The translations under genes were made by a program, and so were the position numbers. A stretch of DNA of 64,000 bases from Symploca sp. SIO1C2 (GTDB taxonomy: Bacteria; Cyanobacteriota; Cyanobacteriia; Cyanobacteriales; Coleofasciculaceae). The stretch covers positions 186,001 to 250,000 of the forward strand of contig JAAHFP010000001.1 of the NCBI GenBank assembly GCA_010672925.1, read 5' to 3'. Shown piece by piece: positions 36,550 to 44,066 of the stretch (positions are counted from its first letter, which is position 1; every line of letters begins with the position of its first letter). The notes under the pieces were generated by a model, which was not told the DNA's origin, made no database searches, and worked only from the letters and a program-made list of their open reading frames with translations.

Positions 36550-37533
36550 ATGGCTCTGATTTCGGTTATTTTACCAGTATATAATGGTGAGCAGACAATT
36601 AGAGAAACGATTAGATCTGTTTTAAATCAGACTTGTCAAGATTTTGAGTTAATTATTATTAATGATGGGTCAGAAGATGGTACTTTAGAAATTATTGAGC
36701 CTATTCAAGACCCACGAATTAAGGTACTGTCTTACTCCAATGCTGGTCCAAATCCCAGTCGTAACCGAGGTCTTGTTGAGGCGAAGGGGAAATATATTGC
36801 CTTTATCGATGCTGATGATCTTTGGACACCAGATAAATTAGCTTCTCAATTGCAAGCACTCCAAGCTCATCCCCAAGCAGCTGTAGCTTATAGCTGGACT
36901 GATTATATTGATGCATCAGGTCAGTTTTTACGTCGGGGTAGTCATATGTCTTTAACAGGAGATGTTTTAAGGCATCTGTTGTTGATGAATTTTTTGGAAA
37001 GTGGTTCTAATCCTTTGATTCGTCAGGAAGCTTTAGCTACGGTAGGTGGTTTTGATGAGTCTTTAACTCATGGTGAAGAGTGGGATATGTGGCTTAGGTT
37101 AGCTGCTCAATATCAGTTTGTTGCTGTGCCATCCCCACAAGTTTTCTATCGAGTGTATGGTCATTCGAGTTCTACCAAAATTGCGCAACTAGAAGTCGGA
37201 TGTTTGCAAGTGATTAACAAAGCTTTTTCTCAAGCCCCGGAATCTCTACAGTATCTGAAGCGTTTTAGCCAGGGTAATCTCTACAAGTATCTTATTAGTA
37301 AAGCTTTGGCAGAGCCATTAGAGTGGCGTAGAAGTTTAGTTGCGGCTCGTTTTCTGGGGCAAGCAGTTAGGCATGACCCCTCTTTGCTGCAAGCTCCTGT
37401 ATTGTTGAAGGTATTGTTCAGAATTGCTGTAATTGTTTTTCTACCTGCTCAAGTTGCTCAGACTTTGCTCACTAAAGCTAGGAGTTGGTTTGATATTCAA
37501 GCTTTACAAGGATATTTGAGAATTAAGAATTAA
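36550..37533 (+). CDS. Family 2 glycosyltransferase, tandem paralogue 4
   Basis: The 327-residue enzyme is the most diverged of the four at its start (ALISVILPVYNGEQTIRETI). It retains INDGSEDGT, DADDLW and EEWDMWLRLAAQYQF. It ends with a hydrophobic helix like the others. AATTAAG heptamers begin within its last codons (LRIKN), so the C-terminus runs into a repeat block. It closes the tandem array. Confidence 0.87.
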   Translation: MALISVILPVYNGEQTIRETIRSVLNQTCQDFELIIINDGSEDGTLEIIEPIQDPRIKVLSYSNAGPNPSRNRGLVEAKGKYIAFIDADDLWTPDKLASQLQALQAHPQAAVAYSWTDYIDASGQFLRRGSHMSLTGDVLRHLLLMNFLESGSNPLIRQEALATVGGFDESLTHGEEWDMWLRLAAQYQFVAVPSPQVFYRVYGHSSSTKIAQLEVGCLQVINKAFSQAPESLQYLKRFSQGNLYKYLISKALAEPLEWRRSLVAARFLGQAVRHDPSLLQAPVLLKVLFRIAVIVFLPAQVAQTLLTKARSWFDIQALQGYLRIKN

Positions 37534-37610
37534 GAATTAAGAATTAAGAATGGGGAATTGGGAATGGGGAATGGGAATTGGTCACAAGTCTGTACTTATT
37601 ACTTATTACT

Positions 37611-37820
37611 TAGGGCTTGCTGCATAAGTGTGGAAGCCATGCCAGACAGTGCTTTCAGTCATTTTTTACCTGAAAAAGTGCAAGGAAATTGTATTGATAG
37701 GCTCATTTTTCTTGCACAAATGATGAACATTTTGCGTTCTCTACAATTATTATTTCCCTTGTCCTCCTTGTCTTCCTTGTCTCCCTTGTCTCCCTTGTCT
37801 GACTTATTCAGCAAACCCTA
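37611..37820. mobile_element. MITE-like element with 19-bp terminal inverted repeats
   Basis: TAGGGCTTGCTGCATAAGT at 37611-37629 is matched by ACTTATTCAGCAAACCCTA at 37802-37820 (17 of 19 positions complementary). The 18-bp string TACTTATTACTTATTACT flanks both ends (37593-37610 and 37819-37836), as expected for a target duplication or insertion into an existing repeat. The interior includes CCTTGTCTCCCTTGTC repeats and no gene. The frame at 37558-37884 is not supported. Confidence 0.65.
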
Positions 37821-37920
37821 CTTATTACTTATTACTCTTCAGAAACTAAAAAACACTGATTTAGGTCTGAAAACCTTGATATGATTAGTTCCTAACCTTT
37901 TTTTCGGCGATTCAATTAAT

Positions 37921-37961
37921 GAATTCTTAATTCTTAATTCTTAATTCTTAATTCTTAATTC
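37921..37961. repeat. CTTAATT heptamer block, inverse of the block at 37524-37551
   Basis: Five or six CTTAATT units here are the reverse complement of the AATTAAG units at 37524-37551. The MITE-like element lies between them. The units reach the stop codon of the minus-strand sulfotransferase. Confidence 0.85.
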
Positions 37962-38797
37962 GCCGTTAGGCGCTTATTACTTATCCGATCCAGGATATAT
38001 CGCCTTTGCTCTTCATTAAATAATTGATAAAACTTAGTAGAATTCGCATTTTGGATTTGGTTGCTTACCGATGCCTTCCAGGGTTCCCTTGCCAAGCTTA
38101 CCTGTTGGGCTACTCTACTGTATTCTTGCAGCATGGTTTCATCAAAGGCAACATCGATAAACTGACAAAGTTCCTGTAAAACTGATTGGGGTTCGGCGAC
38201 TAGCTCCTCGTACTTAACTAAAATATGATTAGGTTGATCTTGGTAACTGAGACTAATCTGTATATCAGTTATCCACCAGTTGATACATTGGTCAAGACTC
38301 CAAGGTTTACCCCAGGCTGATTTTGGGTATTTGCGGGTTACTTCATATAAGGAAGCGACAACATCGACTCCCTGACGCAGGATATGGATGAATTGGGCAG
38401 TTGGTACTAGTTTCTGTATATAGTCAATGCGGCGTAGGTGGGGGGGACTCTTTTCTATCCAAAGACTCTTGCCCTGTTCTTGGGTCAGGGTATCGAGTAG
38501 ATTTAAAAAGGTGTGGGTATATTGGCTAGCTAAGATAGCATACCAAGGCAGACAATGTTGAAGTTCTTCTCGACCCATTTCTGTGAGGAATTTCTCAAAC
38601 TGTGCTCTAGCTCTTCTGGATGCTAGCCAAAAGCGTCGGCGTTTCGGTTCGTAATCCGGGTAGAGGTAGTCAAAAAATTTAGATTCGGGAAAGGAATGAA
38701 TTTGAGGATGAGCTGCCAGCAAGCTTTGGAGCAAAGTTGTTCCTGAACGAGGACAGCCGACGAGAAAGATGCGTTGTTTGCGATTAAATTTCATCAT
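37955..38797 (-). CDS. Sulfotransferase family protein
   Basis: The 280-residue protein begins with IFLVGCPRSGTTLLQSLLAA, the PAPS 5'-phosphosulfate-binding loop. It later shows RQGVDVVASLYEV with the 3'-phosphate-binding region and VKYEELVAEPQSVLQEL, a common feature of this family. It should transfer sulfate from PAPS to a hydroxyl group. Position next to five glycosyltransferases suggests an exopolysaccharide or glycolipid acceptor. Two adjacent ATG codons (38797, 38794) are both possible starts. The final residues run close to a CTTAATT repeat block, so the C-terminus may be altered. Confidence 0.87.
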   Translation of the reverse strand: MMKFNRKQRIFLVGCPRSGTTLLQSLLAAHPQIHSFPESKFFDYLYPDYEPKRRRFWLASRRARAQFEKFLTEMGREELQHCLPWYAILASQYTHTFLNLLDTLTQEQGKSLWIEKSPPHLRRIDYIQKLVPTAQFIHILRQGVDVVASLYEVTRKYPKSAWGKPWSLDQCINWWITDIQISLSYQDQPNHILVKYEELVAEPQSVLQELCQFIDVAFDETMLQEYSRVAQQVSLAREPWKASVSNQIQNANSTKFYQLFNEEQRRYILDRISNKRLTAN

Positions 38798-39060
38798 AAT
38801 CGGTAGGGGCGGGTTGAGGAAAAATCTGACTCATTCTACGAAAAATTGCTATCAAAACCCGCCCTGGTGCTCAGCTTCCGGTGTTTAGAGCCCCCAGATG
38901 CCCCCAGATCCCTACTTCGTAAATAAGTCAAGCATCTAGTAGCGTGGCACGACTAAAACTGTGGAATAGATTATTGTTTTTAGCTACCTTTATCTTCCCA
39001 CACCCCTACACGGGTGGACGAAATTTTCGTGGGATTTCTTAAGCTTAAGTATCCAAATAA
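38798..39060. other. Intergenic region with a dispersed-repeat copy
   Basis: No gene was recognised. GGTAGGGGCGGGTTGAGGAA at 38802-38821 is another member of the GGGGCG-type dispersed sequences (compare 13653). From 39012 a copy of the ACGAAATTTTCGTGGGATTTC repeat begins, related to copies at 54897 and 55008. Confidence 0.5.
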
Positions 39061-39639
39061 TTATAAGTTCTCTCCCATCCCCGAGCTGTATTGGTGACAA
39101 TTTAAGGAAAAAATGCCGTTGTCAAGGGAGCGGAGGGGCGGAGGGGCGGAGGGGCTGACAAAGGTAGGTTTTTTACTTTCGGGTTGGGACAAGACAAGGG
39201 GGACAAGGAAGACTTGGTGACAAGGGAGTAAAACCGTACAAAATCCTGTTCGGTTCGCCAAAATTGTTGATGTTGAAAAGCCCAGTTTTCGGGCAACATT
39301 AGAGTAATAGCGATCGCCGACAAAGTCCGGTACAGTATATTTACCAAACTTCCTTAGGTAGGGAGCTAGCAACAATGCCAGTAGAACATAGCCCCCAGTC
39401 CAACCCATCAGATAGATAGAGCCATCATAGCCCAAAAAAGAAATTAACCCCGCCATCGAAATAAACGAAGCTGCCGACATCCAGTCAGCAGCAGTTGCGG
39501 CACCATTAGCAATCGGGGGCACTCCCTTACCCGCAACAAAAAAACCCGAACTATCCTTAACGCGCGATCGCCAACCAATATAGATGTACAACAAAAAGGA
39601 TAGACCGACAAACAAAGTTGTCCAAACTTCAACTGCCAT
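39061..39639 (-). pseudogene. Truncated sodium:solute symporter (ActP-like, N-terminal 117 residues)
   Basis: From ATG 39639, with AAGGAG upstream, the first 117 residues (to 39289) match the SSS family: [35 protein letters not shown], and [17 protein letters not shown]. Then the sequence switches to unrelated residues encoded by repeat-rich DNA and stops at 39061. A normal family member has over 500 residues and about 13 helices, so transport function is lost. Its small partner gene (DUF4212) upstream is intact. Confidence 0.85.
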
Positions 39640-39648
39640 AATTTCTCC

Positions 39649-39903
39649 TTATTTTCTGATGTTGTACTTACGATCTAATTTGTCCATTTGGATAGCGTAG
39701 ATAAAAATCAGCACTACAAAAACGATAATTGAGCCTTGCTGAGCCATCCAGAAGCCAAGAGGCACTCCACCTAAGGACACCCCATTCAACACTGTGACTA
39801 ATAAAATACCGCAGACCAGGGAAACTAGTGCCCAGACGATTAAGAGATTGCGGATTAAAGCCGTATTCGCACGCCAGTAAGAGCGGCGGTTATTTTCATC
39901 CAT
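39649..39903 (-). CDS. DUF4212 protein, small subunit of a sodium/solute symporter
   Basis: The 84-residue protein has two membrane helices (about 20-42 and 52-72) and the family start MDENNRRSYWRANTALIRNL. DUF4212 proteins are encoded directly before ActP-like symporters and appear to be their small subunit. Start ATG 39903 gives the expected family length; a TTG at 39927 would extend it. Nine bases separate it from the next gene. Since that symporter is truncated here, this gene may be without its partner. Confidence 0.9.
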   Translation of the reverse strand: MDENNRRSYWRANTALIRNLLIVWALVSLVCGILLVTVLNGVSLGGVPLGFWMAQQGSIIVFVVLIFIYAIQMDKLDRKYNIRK

Positions 39904-40061
39904 TTGTTTGCTAACGTGAATATTCAAAGTTAAAAGTTAAGGATTCAGAATCCCATAAATCAGCTTAGTAGTCAAATAAGCTAAATTTTGCGTTACAATT
40001 TTAATTACTATCTAAATAACAAACAACGAACAACAAATAACTAATAACAAACAAAAAATCA

Positions 40062-41375
40062 ATGCAATCTCTACCTTTACCTCCTGGCAAGTTTGGCCTC
40101 CCTTTCATTGGAGAAACTATCAGTTTTTTAACAGATGGTAATTTTGCCAAAAAGCGGTTAGCTAAGTACGGGCCAATTTTCAAAACTAGAATCTTTGGTA
40201 ATCCTACTGTAATGATGGTAGGTGCAGAAGCTAATCAGTTCCTATTCCAAAATGAAAACAAGTATGTTGTTTCTACTTGGCCTAAAAGTACTAGTACTCT
40301 ACTTGGACCAGCTTCTCTTTCTGTTCAAACAGGCAGTTTTCACCAAAAGCGTCGCCAATTACTTTCCCAGGCTTTTAAACCTAGAGTATTAGCTAGCTAT
40401 ATACCCACAATGGAGCAGATTACCACTAGGTATCTAGAGAAATGGCAAAGCTTGGGTTCTTTAACTTGGTATCCGGAACTGAGAGACTATACCTTTGATA
40501 TTGCCAGCATCTTATTCGTAGGTACAGAAGATGGTGCTAATACAGTTTTAGGTAAACTATTTGAAACCTGGTGTAGTGGTTTATTCACTATTCCCATAAC
40601 CCTACCTTGGACGAATTTTGGTAAAGCATTACGAGCTAGGGAAGGAATGCTCAAAGAAATTGAAAAAATTGTCTTACAACGGCAAACTGAGCAGAATCTT
40701 GGTAATGATGCCCTAGGAATTTTGTTACAAGCTCAAGATGAGGAAGGCAATAGCCTCAGTTTAGCAGAACTCAAAGATCAAGTACTTTTATTATTATTTG
40801 CCGGTCATGAGACTTTAACTTCTGCGATTGCTTCTTTTTGTCTCCTGATGGCTCAGCATCCCGAAGTTGTGGCTCGTCTTTGTGCAGAACAAGAACAGTT
40901 CGACTACTCCCAACCTATGAGTATAGAACAACTCAAACAAATGGTCTATTTAGAGCAAGTTCTCAAAGAAGTTTTACGCCTCATCCCCCCAGTGGGTGGT
41001 GGTTTTCGTAAGGTAATTCAAGATTGTGAGTTTCAAGGTTATTTAATTCCTCAAGGTTGGACTCTACAATATCAAATAGCTCAAACTCATAAAGATAGCA
41101 GTATCTATACTAAGCAGGAAGTTTTTGACCCGGAGCGTTTTGCTCCAAAACGAGCAGAAGATAAACAGAAAAACTTTGGTTATGTTCCCTTTGGTGGAGG
41201 CTTGCGAGAATGTTTAGGAAAAGAGTTTGCCAAACTAGAAATGAAAATTTTTGCGGCACTGTTAGTACGTAACTATCAATGGGAATTATTGCCAGAGCAA
41301 GATTTAACCATGATGGTTGTACCTACTCCTCATCCTCGGGATGGTTTGAAGGTTAATTTCGGTGTGAGGTGTTAG
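40062..41375 (+). CDS. Cytochrome P450, CYP120-like
   Basis: The 437-residue P450 shows the proline-rich start (LPLPPGKFGLPFIGE), the I-helix oxygen motif AGHET (247-251), ExxR at 303-306 and the heme loop FGGGLRECLG with Cys384 as thiolate ligand. It resembles CYP120A1 of Synechocystis, which oxidises retinoids at the ring. It should be soluble or loosely membrane-bound and needs a ferredoxin-type electron donor not encoded nearby. It is monocistronic. Substrate is inferred from resemblance only. Confidence 0.9.
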   Translation: MQSLPLPPGKFGLPFIGETISFLTDGNFAKKRLAKYGPIFKTRIFGNPTVMMVGAEANQFLFQNENKYVVSTWPKSTSTLLGPASLSVQTGSFHQKRRQLLSQAFKPRVLASYIPTMEQITTRYLEKWQSLGSLTWYPELRDYTFDIASILFVGTEDGANTVLGKLFETWCSGLFTIPITLPWTNFGKALRAREGMLKEIEKIVLQRQTEQNLGNDALGILLQAQDEEGNSLSLAELKDQVLLLLFAGHETLTSAIASFCLLMAQHPEVVARLCAEQEQFDYSQPMSIEQLKQMVYLEQVLKEVLRLIPPVGGGFRKVIQDCEFQGYLIPQGWTLQYQIAQTHKDSSIYTKQEVFDPERFAPKRAEDKQKNFGYVPFGGGLRECLGKEFAKLEMKIFAALLVRNYQWELLPEQDLTMMVVPTPHPRDGLKVNFGVRC

Positions 41376-41516
41376 ATGTTAGGTGGTAGGTTTTATATTA
41401 AGTTCGGATAAACAATTATCATTTCCTTCTACCTTGCAACCTTTTTCCTTCCCTGCCAAACTGCCTGATTCTCTCCAAAGTGTAAGTAATCAAGCGAACT
41501 TGATTAAGCGATAAAA

Positions 41517-42125
41517 ATGATTGCACAATCCAAACTCCCAGTCATGACCCCTACGGAATATCTAAAGTGGGAAGAAAATCAACCAATTAAACATGAATAC
41601 ATTAACGGCAGAGTCTATGCCATGACAGGAGGAACTATTCCTCACAATGATGTGGCACTGAATCTAGCATCAGCTCTTAAAAACCATTTAAGGGGCAAAG
41701 GTTGTAAAGTACAAATGGCAGACAGTAAAGTAGGTATATCAGAAAAAGGCCCCTTTCACTATCCCGATGTTATGGTAAGCTGCGACCAGCGCGATCGCCA
41801 AGCCCGCCAAGTCATTTACCATCCCTGTTTAATTGTGGAAGTTCTTTCCCCTAGTACAGAAAGAGTTGATCGAGGACTGAAATTTAGGCATTACCGCCGC
41901 ATTGAGACTCTGATTGAATATGTCCTTATAGACCCTGATAGAATGAGTATTGAGTGCTACCGACTTAATGAGAGAGGTAAATGGGAACTTACTCTTGACT
42001 CAATTGATGAAACTTCTCCCATAGATACTGAACCAGTAGTAGAGTTCACTAGCATCAACTTTTCCTGTCCCATTTCTGCAATCTATGAAGATGTTGTATT
42101 TCCTCAAGATGGAGATGAAGATTAG
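41517..42125 (+). CDS. Uma2-family endonuclease (DUF820)
   Basis: The 202-residue protein has the family pattern MTPTEYLKWEENQPIKHEYI, GGTIPHNDVALNLASAL, YPDVMVSC, LIVEVLSPSTERVDRGLKF and LIEYVLIDP. The PD...EVLS core is the PD-(D/E)XK-like nuclease site. These genes are extremely numerous in cyanobacterial genomes; their roles are unknown. A C-terminal remnant of another family member lies at 13982-14185. Confidence 0.92.
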   Translation: MIAQSKLPVMTPTEYLKWEENQPIKHEYINGRVYAMTGGTIPHNDVALNLASALKNHLRGKGCKVQMADSKVGISEKGPFHYPDVMVSCDQRDRQARQVIYHPCLIVEVLSPSTERVDRGLKFRHYRRIETLIEYVLIDPDRMSIECYRLNERGKWELTLDSIDETSPIDTEPVVEFTSINFSCPISAIYEDVVFPQDGDED

Positions 42126-42315
42126 ATTTTAGGGTAGAAAATGTAAATTGTCATTTGTCATTTGTCATTGGATAAACAGCTTAGATTATTCCAAACTCTT
42201 ATTCTTCTAGGACAGGGCTAAATGCTGAAACCTTTACCTGTCAATCTTTTCCCTCCTGCATTCTGCCTTGGAGCCCTCTGCCTTTTGGTATATCAGCTAT
42301 CCACATATCAACATT

Positions 42316-42972
42316 ATGAAAGCCAAACATATAATCAATCTGCACAAAGGACTTTGTTTTCCCTTTGTTCTTAGCCTAATGGTTATCTACCACAACTTCA
42401 CTATTGGCCCTTTGGTTTATCTAGCACTCCACGGTACTTATGGTTTTCTTTGGTTACTGAAAGACCGCCTTTATCCCGATAAACAGTGGGAGGAAGAAAT
42501 CCCTATCCTAATAGGTATCGTTGGCTTTTTTATTGTTGGCTTATACTGGGTAGCACCTTTCATCTTAATCAGCAGTGGTTCCGAACCTCCACCGGTACTA
42601 ATCGCTGTAGCTATTGCGATTAATATCTTGGGAGTGTTCTTACATTACACCAGTGATGCCCAAAAATATTTCACTCTCAAATATAAGTCAGGCTTAATTA
42701 CCGAAGGTTTTTTTGCCCGTTGTCGTAATACTAATTACCTAGGAGAAATCTGCACTTATTTAAGTTTTGCTCTTTTAGTGCAGCATTGGCTACCTTTCCT
42801 GATTTTAGGACTCTTTGCTATAATTGTTTGGATCCCCAATATACTCAAGAAAGATAAGTCTCTGTCTCGTTATCCTGAGTTTGAGGAATACAAAGCTAAT
42901 TCTGGGTTGCTTTTGCCTCAGTTATTTAACTTGTTAACAGTTAAAGCTCCCAGTCAAGCTAGTAATCAATAA
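42316..42972 (+). CDS. Isoprenylcysteine-carboxyl-methyltransferase-like membrane protein (DUF1295/PEMT type)
   Basis: The 218-residue protein has about five membrane helices. The C-terminal GLITEGFFARCRNTNYLGEI and ELSRYPEFEEYKANSGLLLP-like region is typical of ICMT/PEMT and DUF1295 methyltransferase or reductase-like proteins. ATG 42316 was preferred over a frame start at 42268, which would add 16 residues from repeat-like DNA. The substrate is unknown. It ends convergently with the W-repeat gene at 43095-43361, separated by a strong hairpin. Confidence 0.75.
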   Translation: MKAKHIINLHKGLCFPFVLSLMVIYHNFTIGPLVYLALHGTYGFLWLLKDRLYPDKQWEEEIPILIGIVGFFIVGLYWVAPFILISSGSEPPPVLIAVAIAINILGVFLHYTSDAQKYFTLKYKSGLITEGFFARCRNTNYLGEICTYLSFALLVQHWLPFLILGLFAIIVWIPNILKKDKSLSRYPEFEEYKANSGLLLPQLFNLLTVKAPSQASNQ

Positions 42973-43046
42973 TTAAGATAAAATTTCGTTCAAAAAAGAA
43001 GATAAGAAACAAGTCAGCTTCTCTTGGCTCCTCGAAGCTTCCTATT

Positions 43047-43062
43047 CCCCTCCTTGGAGGGG
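43047..43062. terminator. CCCCTCC-TT-GGAGGGG hairpin between convergent genes
   Basis: A perfect 7-bp stem with a 2-nt loop lies between the end of the ICMT-like gene (42972) and the end of the W-repeat gene (43095). It is the inverted counterpart of the hairpin at 28112-28127, including the adjacent TTAGGGGTGGG. Confidence 0.5.
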
Positions 43063-43094
43063 TTAGGGGTGGGTTGAGTCCTCCTGCCTCGTGA

Positions 43095-43361
43095 TTATGC
43101 AGTATGGGCACGCAACAGCTTACTGAAGGAAAGTTGTGCATCCCATTCATCTAAGGAACAATCCTTAATCCCATCCTTGAAAGATAGTTGCGCATCCCAC
43201 TCATCTAAGAGAAAACTTCCATCCCAATCCTCAAACAATAGTTGTGCACTCCATTCATTAAAACAGAGATGATTGTCCCACTCCGAGTCTGAGAGTTCAA
43301 TGTCCCAATAATCTATAAAGTTGAGATGTGATGATAAATCAATTTTTGCTAATACAGTCAT
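43095..43361 (-). CDS. Small protein of 9-residue Trp-containing tandem repeats, function unknown
   Basis: The 88-residue product begins MTVLAKIDLSSHLNF. It then consists of nonapeptides on a pattern L-x-F-x-E-W-D-x-x: LSDSEWDNH, LCFNEWSAQ, LLFEDWDGS, FLLDEWDAQ, LSFKDGIKD, CSLDEWDAQ and LSFSKLLRA. Two DEWDAQLSF copies are 54 bp apart (two 27-bp units) at DNA level. The protein is strongly acidic and lacks a signal peptide. Codon-level variation between units, with the pattern preserved, argues that it is translated. No family was recognised. A repeat-based binding protein, a peptide precursor or a chance frame through minisatellite DNA are alternatives. Confidence 0.5.
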   Translation of the reverse strand: MTVLAKIDLSSHLNFIDYWDIELSDSEWDNHLCFNEWSAQLLFEDWDGSFLLDEWDAQLSFKDGIKDCSLDEWDAQLSFSKLLRAHTA

Positions 43362-44066
43362 GGTCTTAAGATTGTTCGCTGCTAACTATGGGTATTGAGT
43401 ATAGTTACCTAGTTCATTTTTACCTATTTTCCTGGACAATAAGGAAATCTAATACCTAAAAAACAGTGAAATTTCTCATGTAATTTTGTGAGTCATTTGT
43501 TGTTTTTATGTGAGGTATTGGTAAATCATTTGTGATTTAAATCAACTTTATCGGTGATTAACATCACAACTGCTTAAAAAATAAGTTATATTGGTAAGCA
43601 GAAGAAAGTTAACCCATGTCTGTAGATTCGCAAGTCTACATGAAACGCTCATGAATCTTTTATGAGAAAATTTTCATCATTGTGAAAGCCAGAGCTTTAA
43701 TTCCTCTAGAAAAACAATTTTAGATTTTAGATTTTAGATTTTAGATTGAATCAATATAAGCCTCAGGCTCCAAGATTCTAAGGGAAGTGACTTGTTTTTT
43801 ATCTTTCATTGGGGGTGCAGAGCTCTCCTCAGAAGCTCCTCATTGTGTCGCTACACTAACTTCTTAATTTACGGAAAACAGCAGACGATTACGGTATTTC
43901 TACATCGGCTAGTACGGTATATACTACCGATAAATTAAAGTCAAATAATAGCAATAAAAATTAACATAGAGTTGTGCTTAATCGTACAACTTCATCCTGA
44001 TAAGCTGAGGATGGGGTCTGAAGACCAAGTGCATCCAAAATTTAAAATGAAAAAAATTTGAGACCC
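43362..44066. other. Long AT-rich region upstream of ftsH
   Basis: It separates the divergent W-repeat gene and ftsH and should contain both promoters. It holds TTTTAGA heptamers at about 43720-43748. TTTAAATCAACTTTATCGG-type AT-rich stretches appear at 43535-43560. No gene could be supported in any frame. Confidence 0.5.

Noticed and set aside
37558-37884. 108-codon plus-strand frame
   Set aside because: It spans a MITE-like element and CTTGTCTCC repeats and has no protein-like features.
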